Origin: Methylacidiphilum sp.
GTDB taxonomy: Bacteria; Verrucomicrobiota; Verrucomicrobiia; CAIQCK01
Assembly (NCBI GenBank): GCA_020718125.1
Contig: DYDC01000090.1
Coordinates: 1 to 9,184, forward strand
Direction of reading: 5' to 3'
Length of the DNA stretch: 9,184 nucleotides
The first letter of the stretch is position 1, and every line of letters starts with the position of its first letter. Shown here one piece after another: positions 1 through 7,229 of the stretch. A program made the translations under genes and the position numbers. A model generated the notes under the pieces. The model saw nothing but the letters and a program-made list of their open reading frames with translations. It was not told where the DNA came from and ran no database searches.

Positions 1-2
1 CG

Positions 3-668
3 GGCTATTCTCGACCGTCCCTTTCGGGACTTGGTGCGTGTGTCAAGTTGCGCCCGACGCGCTATGACCTCGGGGCGTTCGGGCTGGGGCCGGAGATCGA
101 GTGGGGCCGGAAGTTTGGGGTGAAGCTGATCGTCACTGGAAGCGGCGGTTCCGCGAAACTTGCGGGCGATGACCTGAAGCGCGCGCTCAAGGAGTTCGCC
201 GAGAAGATGAAGCCGCACGTCGAGAAGGCGGCCGAGGCGGGCATCGTCATCGGCATCGAGAACCACGGCAACTGCATGTTGGCCAGCCCCGACTCGGTGC
301 GCTGGCTGGCGGAGTTCTCGCCGTCGCCGAGTCTCGGCGTTGCGTTTGCGCCGTATCATTTGCCGCGGGATCCGGCGTTGCTCGCGGACCTGATCACGAC
401 GCTCGGCCCGAAGCTGGCGTTGTTCCATGCGTGGGAGCACGGCAAGGGCTGCATGACGAAGATGCCGAAGGACGACGAGATGATGCAACTGCCCGGCCGC
501 GGCACGCCGGACTTCAAGCCGATCGTGGCCGCGCTGCGAAAGATCAACTACCGCGGCTGGACGTCGGTGTTCATGCACCCGACGCCGCGCGGGATTCCCA
601 TCCTGCCGACGGCGGGCGAGGTGACTGCGGCGGTGAATCAGGCGCGGAAATACCTGGCATCCCTGTAG
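3..668 (+). CDS. Sugar phosphate isomerase/epimerase (xylose isomerase-like TIM barrel), 5' partial
   Basis: The frame is open from base 3, the left edge of the window, to the TAG at 666-668, so the N-terminal part of the gene lies outside. A TTG at 48 could serve as a start but would give only 206 residues; the family usually has about 270-300. The product matches the AP-endonuclease-2/xylose isomerase-like TIM barrel: IVTGSGG strand, GIVIGIENHGN (metal-ligand Glu in IENHG), LFHAWEHG (His), PGRGTPDF, and the tail FMHPTPRGIPILPTAGEV. Such enzymes isomerise or epimerise sugars or sugar acids in the cytoplasm using a divalent metal. Two ligand positions look changed: VAFAPYH stands where many relatives have an Asp before the H, and GWTSVFMHP has Ser where I would expect Glu. 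The Ala form may be normal for its subfamily. Substrate is unknown. The first ~15 codons (3-47) do not look obviously family-like. Confidence 0.78.
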   Translation, partial: GYSRPSLSGLGACVKLRPTRYDLGAFGLGPEIEWGRKFGVKLIVTGSGGSAKLAGDDLKRALKEFAEKMKPHVEKAAEAGIVIGIENHGNCMLASPDSVRWLAEFSPSPSLGVAFAPYHLPRDPALLADLITTLGPKLALFHAWEHGKGCMTKMPKDDEMMQLPGRGTPDFKPIVAALRKINYRGWTSVFMHPTPRGIPILPTAGEVTAAVNQARKYLASL

Positions 669-692
669 CCTGCCGCTCCGTGGCGGGCGTTT

Positions 693-710
693 CGGGCCGA
701 AATCGGCCTG
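693..710 (+). other. Intergenic hairpin after the sugar isomerase gene
   Basis: GGCCGA (695-700) and TCGGCC (703-708) are perfect inverted repeats around AA, extended by a G-T wobble and a C-G pair to 693-710. It lies 25 bases after the isomerase stop and 43 bases before the metallopeptidase ATG. No run of T follows on either strand, so a classical intrinsic terminator is not supported. It may stabilise the 3' end of the isomerase transcript. Confidence 0.35.
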
Positions 711-752
711 CCCTTGACTTGGCCGCGCAGTTTCGCAACGCTGGCTGCGCTG

Positions 753-2021
753 ATGAAGAAGCTCTCATCATGGGCGGCCCCAATCCTGATCGCGGCCGGC
801 TTCCTGTGGCGCCTGCAACCGGGGGCCGCAGCCGCCGACCCCGCTGTGGCGGTGACGCCCGCCACGAACGCGGTCGCGCGGGCCAGGCAGGTTGCCTCAC
901 AGCGGTATCTCGAGGGCGAGGTCGAGAAGGTGCGCGGGCTGAGATTCCTGCGGCCGGTGCGGTATGCCACGATGCAGACCAAGGATCTGCGGGGTTTCCT
1001 CATCGAGAAGATGCGGCAGGAGTATTCCAACGAGCAATTGCGCGACTATGGCCGCTCGTTGGCGATGATCGGACTGGTGCCGGAAGACGTGGATTTCGAG
1101 GCGACGATGATGGAGGTGCTGGGCGAGCAGGTCGCGGCTCTCTACGACCAGGACAGCGGGCAGCTTTACACGTTCAGCGACTCGACGTTGACGGGCAACA
1201 TGAACCGCATGATCCTCGCGCACGAGCTGACGCACGCGTTGCAGGACCAGCACTACGAGATCAAAAAGTGGCCCATCCGCCGGAAGGACAACGACGACCT
1301 CATCAGCGCGCACATGGCGGTGCTGGAGGGCGACGCGACGGTCACCATGACGCGCATCTTCGTGCGGACGATGGACTGGGCGAGCGCGTTGAGCGACATC
1401 GGCGGCATGCTCATCCAAAATGTGGAAAAGTTCGAGGGTGCGCCGCGCTACTTCCGCGAGATGCTGCTGTTCCCGTATCAGGAGGGCATGGGGTTCCTCA
1501 TGCAGATCGAGTCCAAAGGCGGCGCGAAGGCGGTAGCCGAGGCATTCAGCAGGCCGCCGAGTTGCACAGCGCAGGTATTGCACCCGGAGCGGTTCTATCC
1601 GAAGCGCGAGGAACCGGTGCCGGTCGAGTCGGCGGCGGAGCCGTCGCCGAAGTGGCGGCGGTTGACGAACAATGTCGTGGGCGAGTATGGCGTGGCGGTC
1701 CTGCTGCGCGAGTTCGGCTACGGGCAACGGGCGCCCGGCATCGCGGCGGGGTGGCGGGGCGACCGCTACGTGACCTACGACACCGGCGACGGCACAGGAA
1801 TGTTCTGGTGGCGGAGCGCGTGGGCTTCCAGTGCGGCGGCGCGTAAGTTCGCCGACGCCTACAAGGACATCGTGGCCAAGCGCAATTCACTCCGAAAGAC
1901 GCCGCTCGGACTGCAAGCATCGGCAACCGACCGCACGGTGGACATCATGCTGTGCGTGCCGGTGGATGCGGGCGCGAAGAAACCGGCGGCGGGCGCGAAA
2001 CAATCGGAGGAGGCGAAATGA
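753..2021 (+). CDS. Secreted HExxH zinc metallopeptidase of unknown function
   Basis: I place the start at ATG 753 (422 residues), because MKKLSSWAAPILIAAGFL is a good Sec signal peptide, with likely cleavage after the AAA near residue 27. A TTG at 714 would add 13 residues in front of the signal. No clear Shine-Dalgarno precedes either start. The zinc motif is HELTH (residues 157-161, in ILAHELTHALQDQH), and VLEGDA supplies a probable third ligand, Glu192, about 30 residues later, giving a gluzincin-like HExxH...E pattern. PPSCTAQVLHPERFY (268-282) resembles a conserved segment in uncharacterised HELTHALQDQ proteins. The tail (from about 406) is Ala/Lys-rich and probably disordered. The protein should act outside the inner membrane. 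The stop overlaps the glgA start (ATGA), suggesting coupled expression, though no functional link to glycogen is obvious. The fold assignment is firm; the substrate is unknown. Confidence 0.85.
   Translation: MKKLSSWAAPILIAAGFLWRLQPGAAAADPAVAVTPATNAVARARQVASQRYLEGEVEKVRGLRFLRPVRYATMQTKDLRGFLIEKMRQEYSNEQLRDYGRSLAMIGLVPEDVDFEATMMEVLGEQVAALYDQDSGQLYTFSDSTLTGNMNRMILAHELTHALQDQHYEIKKWPIRRKDNDDLISAHMAVLEGDATVTMTRIFVRTMDWASALSDIGGMLIQNVEKFEGAPRYFREMLLFPYQEGMGFLMQIESKGGAKAVAEAFSRPPSCTAQVLHPERFYPKREEPVPVESAAEPSPKWRRLTNNVVGEYGVAVLLREFGYGQRAPGIAAGWRGDRYVTYDTGDGTGMFWWRSAWASSAAARKFADAYKDIVAKRNSLRKTPLGLQASATDRTVDIMLCVPVDAGAKKPAAGAKQSEEAK
2006..2013 (+). promoter_or_regulatory. Strong Shine-Dalgarno of glgA inside the metallopeptidase 3' end
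   Basis: GGAGGAGG lies 4 bases before ATG 2018 (7 bases counted from the first GGAGG). It settles the glgA start against the upstream in-frame start at 1952. It also lies within the last codons of the preceding gene, which ends in the same ATGA, so the two genes are probably translationally coupled. Confidence 0.8.
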
Positions 2022-3451
2022 GGATCGTGATGGCAGCCGGCGAGATGACGCCTTACGCGAAGACCGGCGGTCTGGGCGACGTGGTGGCGGCGTTGCCGCG
2101 CGCGCTCGCGGCGATGGGGCATGAGGTCGTCGTCTTCGTGCCGTTCTACCGCCAGATCCGCGAGCAACTCCCGAACGCGCGGCAGGTTCCGGGGACATTC
2201 GCTGTGCCGATGGGCGGCCTTCGCGAGTCGGGCGAGCTTTACACCGAGATGCTCGACGCGCGGCTGATGCTGGCGATGGTGAAGCACGACGGCTTCTTCG
2301 ACCGGCCCGCTCTCTACGGCGACACCAGCGGCCTTTATCCTGACAACGGCGAGCGGTTCATCTTCTTTGCGAAGGCCGTCGTCGCGGGCGTCAGCCTGCT
2401 GCGGTTCGCGCCGGATGTGCTCCACGCGCACGACTGGCACGCCGCGTTGACGCCGCTGTTTTGGCGGCGCGAGATGGGTGTCGCGTGGAAGCTGCGGACG
2501 ATGTTCACCATCCACAACCTCGCCTACCAGGGCGTGTTTCCGGCGGACCAGTTCGAGTTGACCAACCTGCCGCCGGAGTTCTTCGCGCTCTATGGGCTGG
2601 AGTTCCACAACCAGATCAGTTTCATGAAAGCGGGCCTGCTCTACAGCGATGTGGTCAACGCCGTCAGCCCGCGTTACGCGGAGGAGATCCGCACGCCGGA
2701 GTTCGGTTGTGGCCTCGACGGCCTGCTGCGCGACCTCGGCCCGAAGCTCGTCGGCGTCCTCAACGGCGTGGATTGCGCCGAGTGGAATCCGGAGACCGAC
2801 CCGCACATCGCCGCGCGTTACAGCGCCGCCGACCTCGCCGGCAAGGCCGCCTGCAAACGCGCGTTGCTGGAGACGTTCAAGCTGCCCGTGGAGCGCGAGA
2901 GCGCGCCGCTCATCGGCATCGTCACGCGCCTCGAACGCCAGAAAGGGTCAGACCTTGTCGCCGACGCCATTCCAGAACTGATGGCAATGGGCGCGACGCT
3001 GGTCGTGCTCGCTTCCGGCAATCCCAAACTCGAAACACGCTACCGCGAGTTGGCGCAACAGTATCCCGGCCAGTTCGGCCTCCACATCGGTTTCAGCAAC
3101 GCGATGGCGCATCAGATCGAGGCCGGCAGCGACATGTTCCTGATGCCCTCGCGCTTCGAGCCGTGCGGCCTGAACCAGATGTATTCCTTGCGCTACGGCA
3201 CGGTTCCCGTCGTGCGCGCGGTTGGCGGTCTCGCCGACACGGTGCAACAGTTCGATCCCGCGACGGGGCAGGGGACGGGCTTCCGGTTCGACGAAGCCAC
3301 TGCCCCCGCGATGCTCGATGCCGTGAACGCCGCCATTGAGATATGGCGCAAGCCGGACGACTGGCTACGGCTCATCCGCAACGGCATGGCCTGCGACTTC
3401 TCGTGGCGGAAGAGCGCGGAGCGTTACGTCGAGCTTTACAGAGGGGTTTGA
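2018..3451 (+). CDS. glgA: Glycogen synthase (ADP-glucose type, GT5)
   Basis: This encodes 477 residues, the usual length of bacterial GlgA. The enzyme transfers glucose from ADP-glucose to the non-reducing end of an alpha-1,4-glucan in the cytoplasm. The N-terminal ADP-glucose loop is YAKTGGLGDVVAALP (Lys15). HAHDWHAAL (136-144) includes His141, equivalent to the catalytic-site His of the E. coli enzyme. IVTRLERQKG (301-310) carries the Arg304/Lys309 pair, and PSRFEPCGLNQMYSLRYGT (377-395) holds the catalytic-domain Glu381, followed by VRAVGGLADTV. Both GT-B Rossmann domains are complete and no key residue is missing. The start is fixed by the SD at 2006-2013 and by the canonical N-terminus MRIVMAAGEMTPYAKTGG. 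It overlaps the upstream metallopeptidase by 4 bases and runs 16 bases into the 3' end of the convergent hydrolase gene. No glgB, glgC or glgP is in the window. Confidence 0.96.
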   Translation: MRIVMAAGEMTPYAKTGGLGDVVAALPRALAAMGHEVVVFVPFYRQIREQLPNARQVPGTFAVPMGGLRESGELYTEMLDARLMLAMVKHDGFFDRPALYGDTSGLYPDNGERFIFFAKAVVAGVSLLRFAPDVLHAHDWHAALTPLFWRREMGVAWKLRTMFTIHNLAYQGVFPADQFELTNLPPEFFALYGLEFHNQISFMKAGLLYSDVVNAVSPRYAEEIRTPEFGCGLDGLLRDLGPKLVGVLNGVDCAEWNPETDPHIAARYSAADLAGKAACKRALLETFKLPVERESAPLIGIVTRLERQKGSDLVADAIPELMAMGATLVVLASGNPKLETRYRELAQQYPGQFGLHIGFSNAMAHQIEAGSDMFLMPSRFEPCGLNQMYSLRYGTVPVVRAVGGLADTVQQFDPATGQGTGFRFDEATAPAMLDAVNAAIEIWRKPDDWLRLIRNGMACDFSWRKSAERYVELYRGV

Positions 3452-6378
3452 ACTGCTGCCGGTGGCCGCGCAGCCATGGCCACGATGTCCTCGGAGGTGA
3501 CGACACGAAGGTTGGCGACAGCATAGGCTACCAGTTCTTCGTAGGCCTTCCATATCTTCTCGCGCGCCGCCGCCGTGCGCGGGCGTGAGATATCGGGGGC
3601 GTTGAGGTCAAATGGCGGTGACTTCGGGCCTTTGCCGGTGTGGTAGATCGCGCCCCAGCCGGCGCCGTTGGAGCGTGAGAAGTCGTTTTCGTGAATCAAC
3701 GCGGTGATGAACGGCGCGCGCGGGCCTTTCCACGCGGCGAGTTGGCTCTTGAGGCGCGCGGTCGGGTCGAACTCGGCGGCGCGCGGTGTGTCGAGCATGT
3801 TCCACCAGAACACCTCCTGGCGGCCGCCCGCCGCCCATCGCGTGATGCTGAAGTCGCTCGGCCGCGCCAGCAGACCCCGCACCCACTCGAACGGCTGCTC
3901 CAGCTTCGTGCCGCTCTCGTGGTAGGCGACGACCATCTTCGCGCCCATCTCGGCATAAACCTTCAGCGCCGTGGCGCGGATGCGCGGGTTACCTGCTTGA
4001 GGAGAGACGACGACCGGTTTGCTGCCGAAGATTTTGGCGACGTAGCTGTAGCCGCCGGGTTTGTCGCGCTGGAGGTCGCCCGTGGCGGGATCGAGCCGAT
4101 AGGCTTCGTAGTCGCGCAGTGTCGTCGCCAGCGCCGCGTCGGCGAGGTCGCGCAAGCGCCGGTCGAAGCCGGCATAGGTCGGATGCGGCGGGCGGACGTG
4201 GTAGCTGATGGTCACGCCGCTTTGCTTGAGCCGCTGGATCACGTCGGGCCGCTTCTGCTCGTAGTGTTCGACCATCTGTGGCGTGAAGTAGAAATCGCCG
4301 CGCACCTTGTTCTTCTCGAAGATGCCGATGAGCCGCAGCACGGTCGCCGCGCTCTCGTCCAGATGCGGCCAGTCATGCGTGTTGACGGCGAACGTGATGC
4401 AGGCGCGGTTGTCTGCGCTGCTCGTCTTCTGTTGGCTGAGCGCTTTGATAGCTTTTTGTTGCGCTCCCGCCATCTCGCGGATGTAAGGCACGATCGCCTC
4501 CGCTTGCCGCCGTCCCTGCCGGCCGGTGATCCATTTCGGGGGTTTGTCTTTCGTGTAGGTGCGGTTCGGCTGGTTTTCCGGGCCGTTGACGCGCGTCCAC
4601 GGCGATTTGCCTTTGCCGCCGTGCTTCGTGCTCGTGGCGGCGTTGATGATGTCTATGGCGTGGCCTTTGTCGGGACCGTGGACGTGGTCGTGCTCCCACT
4701 GAAGGCGCAGATACGGGCAGACCATGTTTGGAATCGTGCGCACCGCCTCGCGCTCGGCCCACCATTCGACATCGGCGGTGGTTCTGCCCGCAAAGAGGCG
4801 GCCCAGTCGCGGGCTGTCTTTGCCGGTGATGTAGAACCGGTCGGTCGGCCCTTCGATGTCTATGAAGTATTTGACTGGCGGATCGTTTGGGTAGCGGCCG
4901 AGCGCGCCCGCCGCCATTGCCAGCCCCAGCGAACTGGACACCACGCCGACGTTGGTCGGGTCCACGATGTCGAGCGACGCGACGGCCTTCAACACCGCAT
5001 GCAGGCCGTCCTGATGCGTCTTGCCGTTCCAGTTTTCCCAGCCCTCGCTCTTGCCGCGGCCATCGGGGTCGAAGTTCACGACGACGAACCCCGCGCGGGC
5101 GATGCCCTCGGCTTCCAGCGCGTGCATCTGCCGCGAGCCGTAGCTCATCCCGCCGTGGACGAACACGACCGCCGGATAACGCTTCCGTGCGCTCGCATCC
5201 GCCGGAAACACCGCCTGCGCCCAGAGCTTCGCGTCGCCGTTCAGGCTGGTCACGGCAAGGGCGCGGCGCGAAAGGGTGGCTGGTGTCCCGCCTTTAGGCG
5301 GTTCCGCGCCGGCTGAAGCCGGGACACCGACGGCGCCCGCCGTCGCGCGCGGGTCCACGCCGGGATTCTTCTTCTCCCACGCGCGGAACGCGTCGGCCAT
5401 CTCCGAGAGCGTCGCCCACTTCACCTTGCCGGCCCTTACCAGCGGGTCCACGGCGTCTGTCAACCAGCGGTCAATGACGCCGAACGGCTTTTCCGCGTCC
5501 GGCCCGCCACGGAACTCGCCCGCGTGGACCGTGATGTGGAAGACATTGACCCGGTCGGCGCGGGCGGCTTTCAGTGACGTGCGCAGCGAGCCGGCAAGGA
5601 ACTCGAAATACTTCGAGTCGCCGCCCGGCGCGTCCGCGCGCCGCATCGAGTTGAAGTCCGTCCGCGTGAAGATGCCGTCCGGCAGATAGACAATCTTTCC
5701 GGCGGGGTCGTGCTTGGCGAACGCCGCGATGTCCTCCGCCGTCGGCCCTCCAGCGGGACGCCACGGGTGGATGCTCAGCAGCTCCTGAAACGTCCGTTGC
5801 ACGCGCGGGTTCTTGTGGTCGCTCATCACGTCCAGCCCCGCTGTCGCAGCCGCCTTGAGCACGTCGGGATACAGATTACCGCCGCTCCAGCAGCGCACAC
5901 GTGTCGCGCCGGCCTTCTTGATCCACTCGATCTCCTCCTTCATCACCGCCGTCCACGTCGCAGCGGGCAACGACCCGCCGTTGCGGCCCAGATGCGCGTC
6001 CTCGTGGAAATGCAGCGCGATCTCGTGCCCGTGTTTCTCGATGCCGGCGAGGATGCGCTCGCCGGTCTTTACGCATGCGCTGGTGAACGGCGTCTGCACC
6101 TGCACCGTCATCTTCCCGCCGTGCTTCTCCGCGATGGCCGCGAGCGCCCGCAGGTCCGCCACGTGCCGGCGGAAGAACGGCTCGCGGTTATAGTCCGGGC
6201 CGGGACGTGATGGCGGTTGTGCCGCTTCAGCGACGAGCTTGCTCGGTATCGCGCCCATTGGCTCGACGTGAACGCCGATGCAAAAGAGCAGTGGCGCGTC
6301 GGGTTCAGCGGCTGACGATGTCAGGCCGGTTGCGGCAGCCGCAACCGCGGCAACGAACGGACGAACCAAGTTGTTCAT
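3436..6378 (-). CDS. Secreted three-domain hydrolase: polysaccharide deacetylase-like / alpha-beta hydrolase / polysaccharide deacetylase-like
   Basis: The product has 980 residues; ATG at 6378 is preceded by AAGGAG (6385-6390). Residues 1-24 form a signal peptide. Residues ~30-335 look NodB/CE4-like: GHEIALHFHED (117-127) gives the His-rich metal motif, and FHITVHAGEF lies near the end. A short linker (341-372) holds the repeat-coded GVPASAGAEPPKGGTP (351-366). Residues ~373-650 form an alpha/beta hydrolase: VVFVHGGMSYGS oxyanion region, nucleophile elbow SSSLG with Ser483 (the usual first Gly is Ser), and a late His near VHGPDKGH. Residues ~658-965 form a second NodB-like domain: FAVNTHDW, ISYHVRPPHP (His727, His732) and ALIHENDF. 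Family knowledge suggests de-N- or de-O-acylation of an extracellular polysaccharide; that role is inferred. Neither NodB domain has a textbook TFDDG motif, so one or both may be non-catalytic. The gene is convergent with glgA, overlapping it by 16 bp. Confidence 0.85.
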   Translation of the reverse strand: MNNLVRPFVAAVAAAATGLTSSAAEPDAPLLFCIGVHVEPMGAIPSKLVAEAAQPPSRPGPDYNREPFFRRHVADLRALAAIAEKHGGKMTVQVQTPFTSACVKTGERILAGIEKHGHEIALHFHEDAHLGRNGGSLPAATWTAVMKEEIEWIKKAGATRVRCWSGGNLYPDVLKAAATAGLDVMSDHKNPRVQRTFQELLSIHPWRPAGGPTAEDIAAFAKHDPAGKIVYLPDGIFTRTDFNSMRRADAPGGDSKYFEFLAGSLRTSLKAARADRVNVFHITVHAGEFRGGPDAEKPFGVIDRWLTDAVDPLVRAGKVKWATLSEMADAFRAWEKKNPGVDPRATAGAVGVPASAGAEPPKGGTPATLSRRALAVTSLNGDAKLWAQAVFPADASARKRYPAVVFVHGGMSYGSRQMHALEAEGIARAGFVVVNFDPDGRGKSEGWENWNGKTHQDGLHAVLKAVASLDIVDPTNVGVVSSSLGLAMAAGALGRYPNDPPVKYFIDIEGPTDRFYITGKDSPRLGRLFAGRTTADVEWWAEREAVRTIPNMVCPYLRLQWEHDHVHGPDKGHAIDIINAATSTKHGGKGKSPWTRVNGPENQPNRTYTKDKPPKWITGRQGRRQAEAIVPYIREMAGAQQKAIKALSQQKTSSADNRACITFAVNTHDWPHLDESAATVLRLIGIFEKNKVRGDFYFTPQMVEHYEQKRPDVIQRLKQSGVTISYHVRPPHPTYAGFDRRLRDLADAALATTLRDYEAYRLDPATGDLQRDKPGGYSYVAKIFGSKPVVVSPQAGNPRIRATALKVYAEMGAKMVVAYHESGTKLEQPFEWVRGLLARPSDFSITRWAAGGRQEVFWWNMLDTPRAAEFDPTARLKSQLAAWKGPRAPFITALIHENDFSRSNGAGWGAIYHTGKGPKSPPFDLNAPDISRPRTAAAREKIWKAYEELVAYAVANLRVVTSEDIVAMAARPPAAVQTPL
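5282..5344. repeat. Palindromic element inside the hydrolase coding sequence
   Basis: GGTGTCCCG (5282-5290) and CGGGACACC (5320-5328) are perfect 9-bp inverted repeats that bound a 47-bp unit. Inside are two smaller hairpins: CCGCC-TTTA-GGCGG (5288-5301) and CCGGC-TGAA-GCCGG (5309-5322). Directly next to it is a third perfect inverted repeat, GACGGCG-CC-CGCCGTC (5329-5344). On the - strand the 47-bp unit is read in-frame as residues 351-366, in the linker between the first NodB-like domain and the alpha/beta hydrolase. This looks like a dispersed palindromic element tolerated in a linker. Whether it is repeated elsewhere in the genome cannot be seen here; there is no second copy in the window. 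Confidence 0.7.
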
Positions 6379-6411
6379 GGCGCTCTCCTTCTGCTCAACC
6401 GACGCATGGCG

Positions 6412-6431
6412 AGCGCGAATATTGGCGCGCT
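6412..6431. other. Hairpin between the orphan fragment and the hydrolase gene
   Basis: AGCGCG (6412-6417) and CGCGCT (6426-6431) pair perfectly around the 8-base loop AATATTGG. It covers the end of the orphan gene fragment and lies about 20 bases upstream of the hydrolase Shine-Dalgarno. No T-run follows in the - direction, so termination is unproven. It could be a leftover 3'-end structure of the decayed gene or an mRNA leader stem. Confidence 0.3.
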
Positions 6432-6699
6432 ATTTCGCCGCGGCGCTGACAGTGAGCCAGAGGCGGGCGATGGCTTTCTCGCCGCGTTCGTTGGCGCGCT
6501 CGACGCGGACGATGTAGTCGCCGGGTTTGGCGAAACGATGTTCGGTGACGGCGAAACCGTCCTTGGCGAGGGACTTCACGCAGCCGTGAACCTGAGGGAT
6601 GTGGATCGGGTGCGCCGGGCGTTCATGTGTATCAACAACGGGACCTGCGCCGTTGACGCGCGGCAGATTCCATTTCAGGGTGCGAATTCCTTCGCCAAC
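6430..6699 (-). pseudogene. Orphan C-terminal fragment of a beta-sandwich (PKD/Ig-like) protein
   Basis: Reading the - strand from an in-frame TGA at 6700-6702 to TAG at 6430-6432 gives 89 sense codons whose product looks like genuine protein rather than chance. It contains LKWNLPRVNGAGPVVDTH, HPIHIPQVHGCVKSLAKDG and FAKPGDYIVRVERANERGEK, ending LWLTVSAAAK. The PGDY.VRVE...G.KA.A.L.LTV pattern is typical of the last strands of a PKD/Ig-like beta-sandwich at the end of a larger secreted enzyme. There is no ATG in this frame and the only GTG is mid-way, at codon 41. The frame's 5' end overlaps the nitroreductase 3' end (6675-6699), so the real homology probably begins near 6675. I read it as the remnant of a deleted gene whose body was replaced by the nitroreductase side. 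The parent family is unknown. Confidence 0.6.
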
Positions 6700-7196
6700 T
6701 CAGCCAGGGGGCGGCGTGGCGTGCGTGGAGGCGCCTCGGCGGCGTAGCCGACGGGGAGGATTGCCACGGGGCGCAAGCCGCCGGTCACGCCGACGATGTG
6801 GGCGACCTCCGTGTCGTCAAACGCGCCGACCCAGCACGTGGCCAGGCCGAGCGCGGTCGCCGCCAGTTGGGCATAAGCCACCGCGACGGTGGCATCCTGC
6901 ACGCAGTAGAGTTGCGCGCCGCGCAAGCCATAGCGCGATGCTGACCGCTCCGGGTCGGCGCAAAACACGAGCGCCACGGGCGCCTGCGCGATGAAATCCT
7001 GCCCCAGCGCGGCCTGCGCCAGCGCGCGTCTGACCTTCACGTCCCGCGCGAGGAGGATCTGGTAAGCCTGGCGGTCGCCCGCCGACGGGGCTTGGTTGAT
7101 GGCGGCGAGGATCGCGTCGAGTTTCTCCATCTCGATGTCGCGCGCCTGATACGCGCGCACCGATTGGCGGGTCTGGATCGTTTGGAACAGGTCCAT
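6675..7196 (-). CDS. Nitroreductase family FMN-dependent oxidoreductase
   Basis: This encodes 173 residues from ATG 7196, preceded by GGAG at 7204-7207 with a 7-base spacer. Such proteins bind FMN and use NAD(P)H to reduce nitro compounds, quinones or other substrates in the cytoplasm as homodimers. Visible motifs are the N-terminal RQSVRAY (residues 10-16, FMN phosphate contacts), APSAGDRQAYQI (36-47; the usual form is PSAGNxQ, so N-to-D and R changes are present), ALGLATCWVGAFD (115-127) and the closing ILPVGYAAE...RRPLAEL. Its length is normal for the short members of the family. It follows the SIS-domain isomerase gene after 33 bases on the same strand, so the two are probably one transcript. 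Its 3' end abuts a decayed gene fragment. The physiological substrate cannot be read from sequence. Confidence 0.92.
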   Translation of the reverse strand: MDLFQTIQTRQSVRAYQARDIEMEKLDAILAAINQAPSAGDRQAYQILLARDVKVRRALAQAALGQDFIAQAPVALVFCADPERSASRYGLRGAQLYCVQDATVAVAYAQLAATALGLATCWVGAFDDTEVAHIVGVTGGLRPVAILPVGYAAEAPPRTPRRPLAELAKEFAP

Positions 7197-7229
7197 AGGA
7201 GTTCTCCGTTTGGAATCGTGGCCGTTGCC

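Noticed and set aside
714..752. TTGACT at 714-719 as a -35 box and TTG 714 as a start for the metallopeptidase
   Set aside because: There is no acceptable -10 hexamer 16-18 bases downstream, and the 13 extra residues would precede a complete signal peptide that starts at ATG 753.
897..1727. A 276-codon - strand open frame opposite the metallopeptidase
   Set aside because: The composition (RR, HR and LA strings) is typical of a GC-rich shadow frame, and the + strand product has catalytic motifs.
431..1846. A 471-codon + strand open frame overlapping the isomerase and metallopeptidase genes
   Set aside because: It is out of frame with both, Arg/Gly/Ala-rich, and crosses two genes that have clear protein families.
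1859..2806. A 315-codon - strand open frame spanning the metallopeptidase/glgA junction
   Set aside because: It is antisense to two solid genes, low-complexity and His/Arg/Val-rich, with no family signal.
3691..5316. A 541-codon + strand open frame opposite the hydrolase gene
   Set aside because: It is exactly antisense to a gene with clear domains, is Arg/Ala/Val-rich with no recognisable motif, and is expected from high GC at third codon positions.
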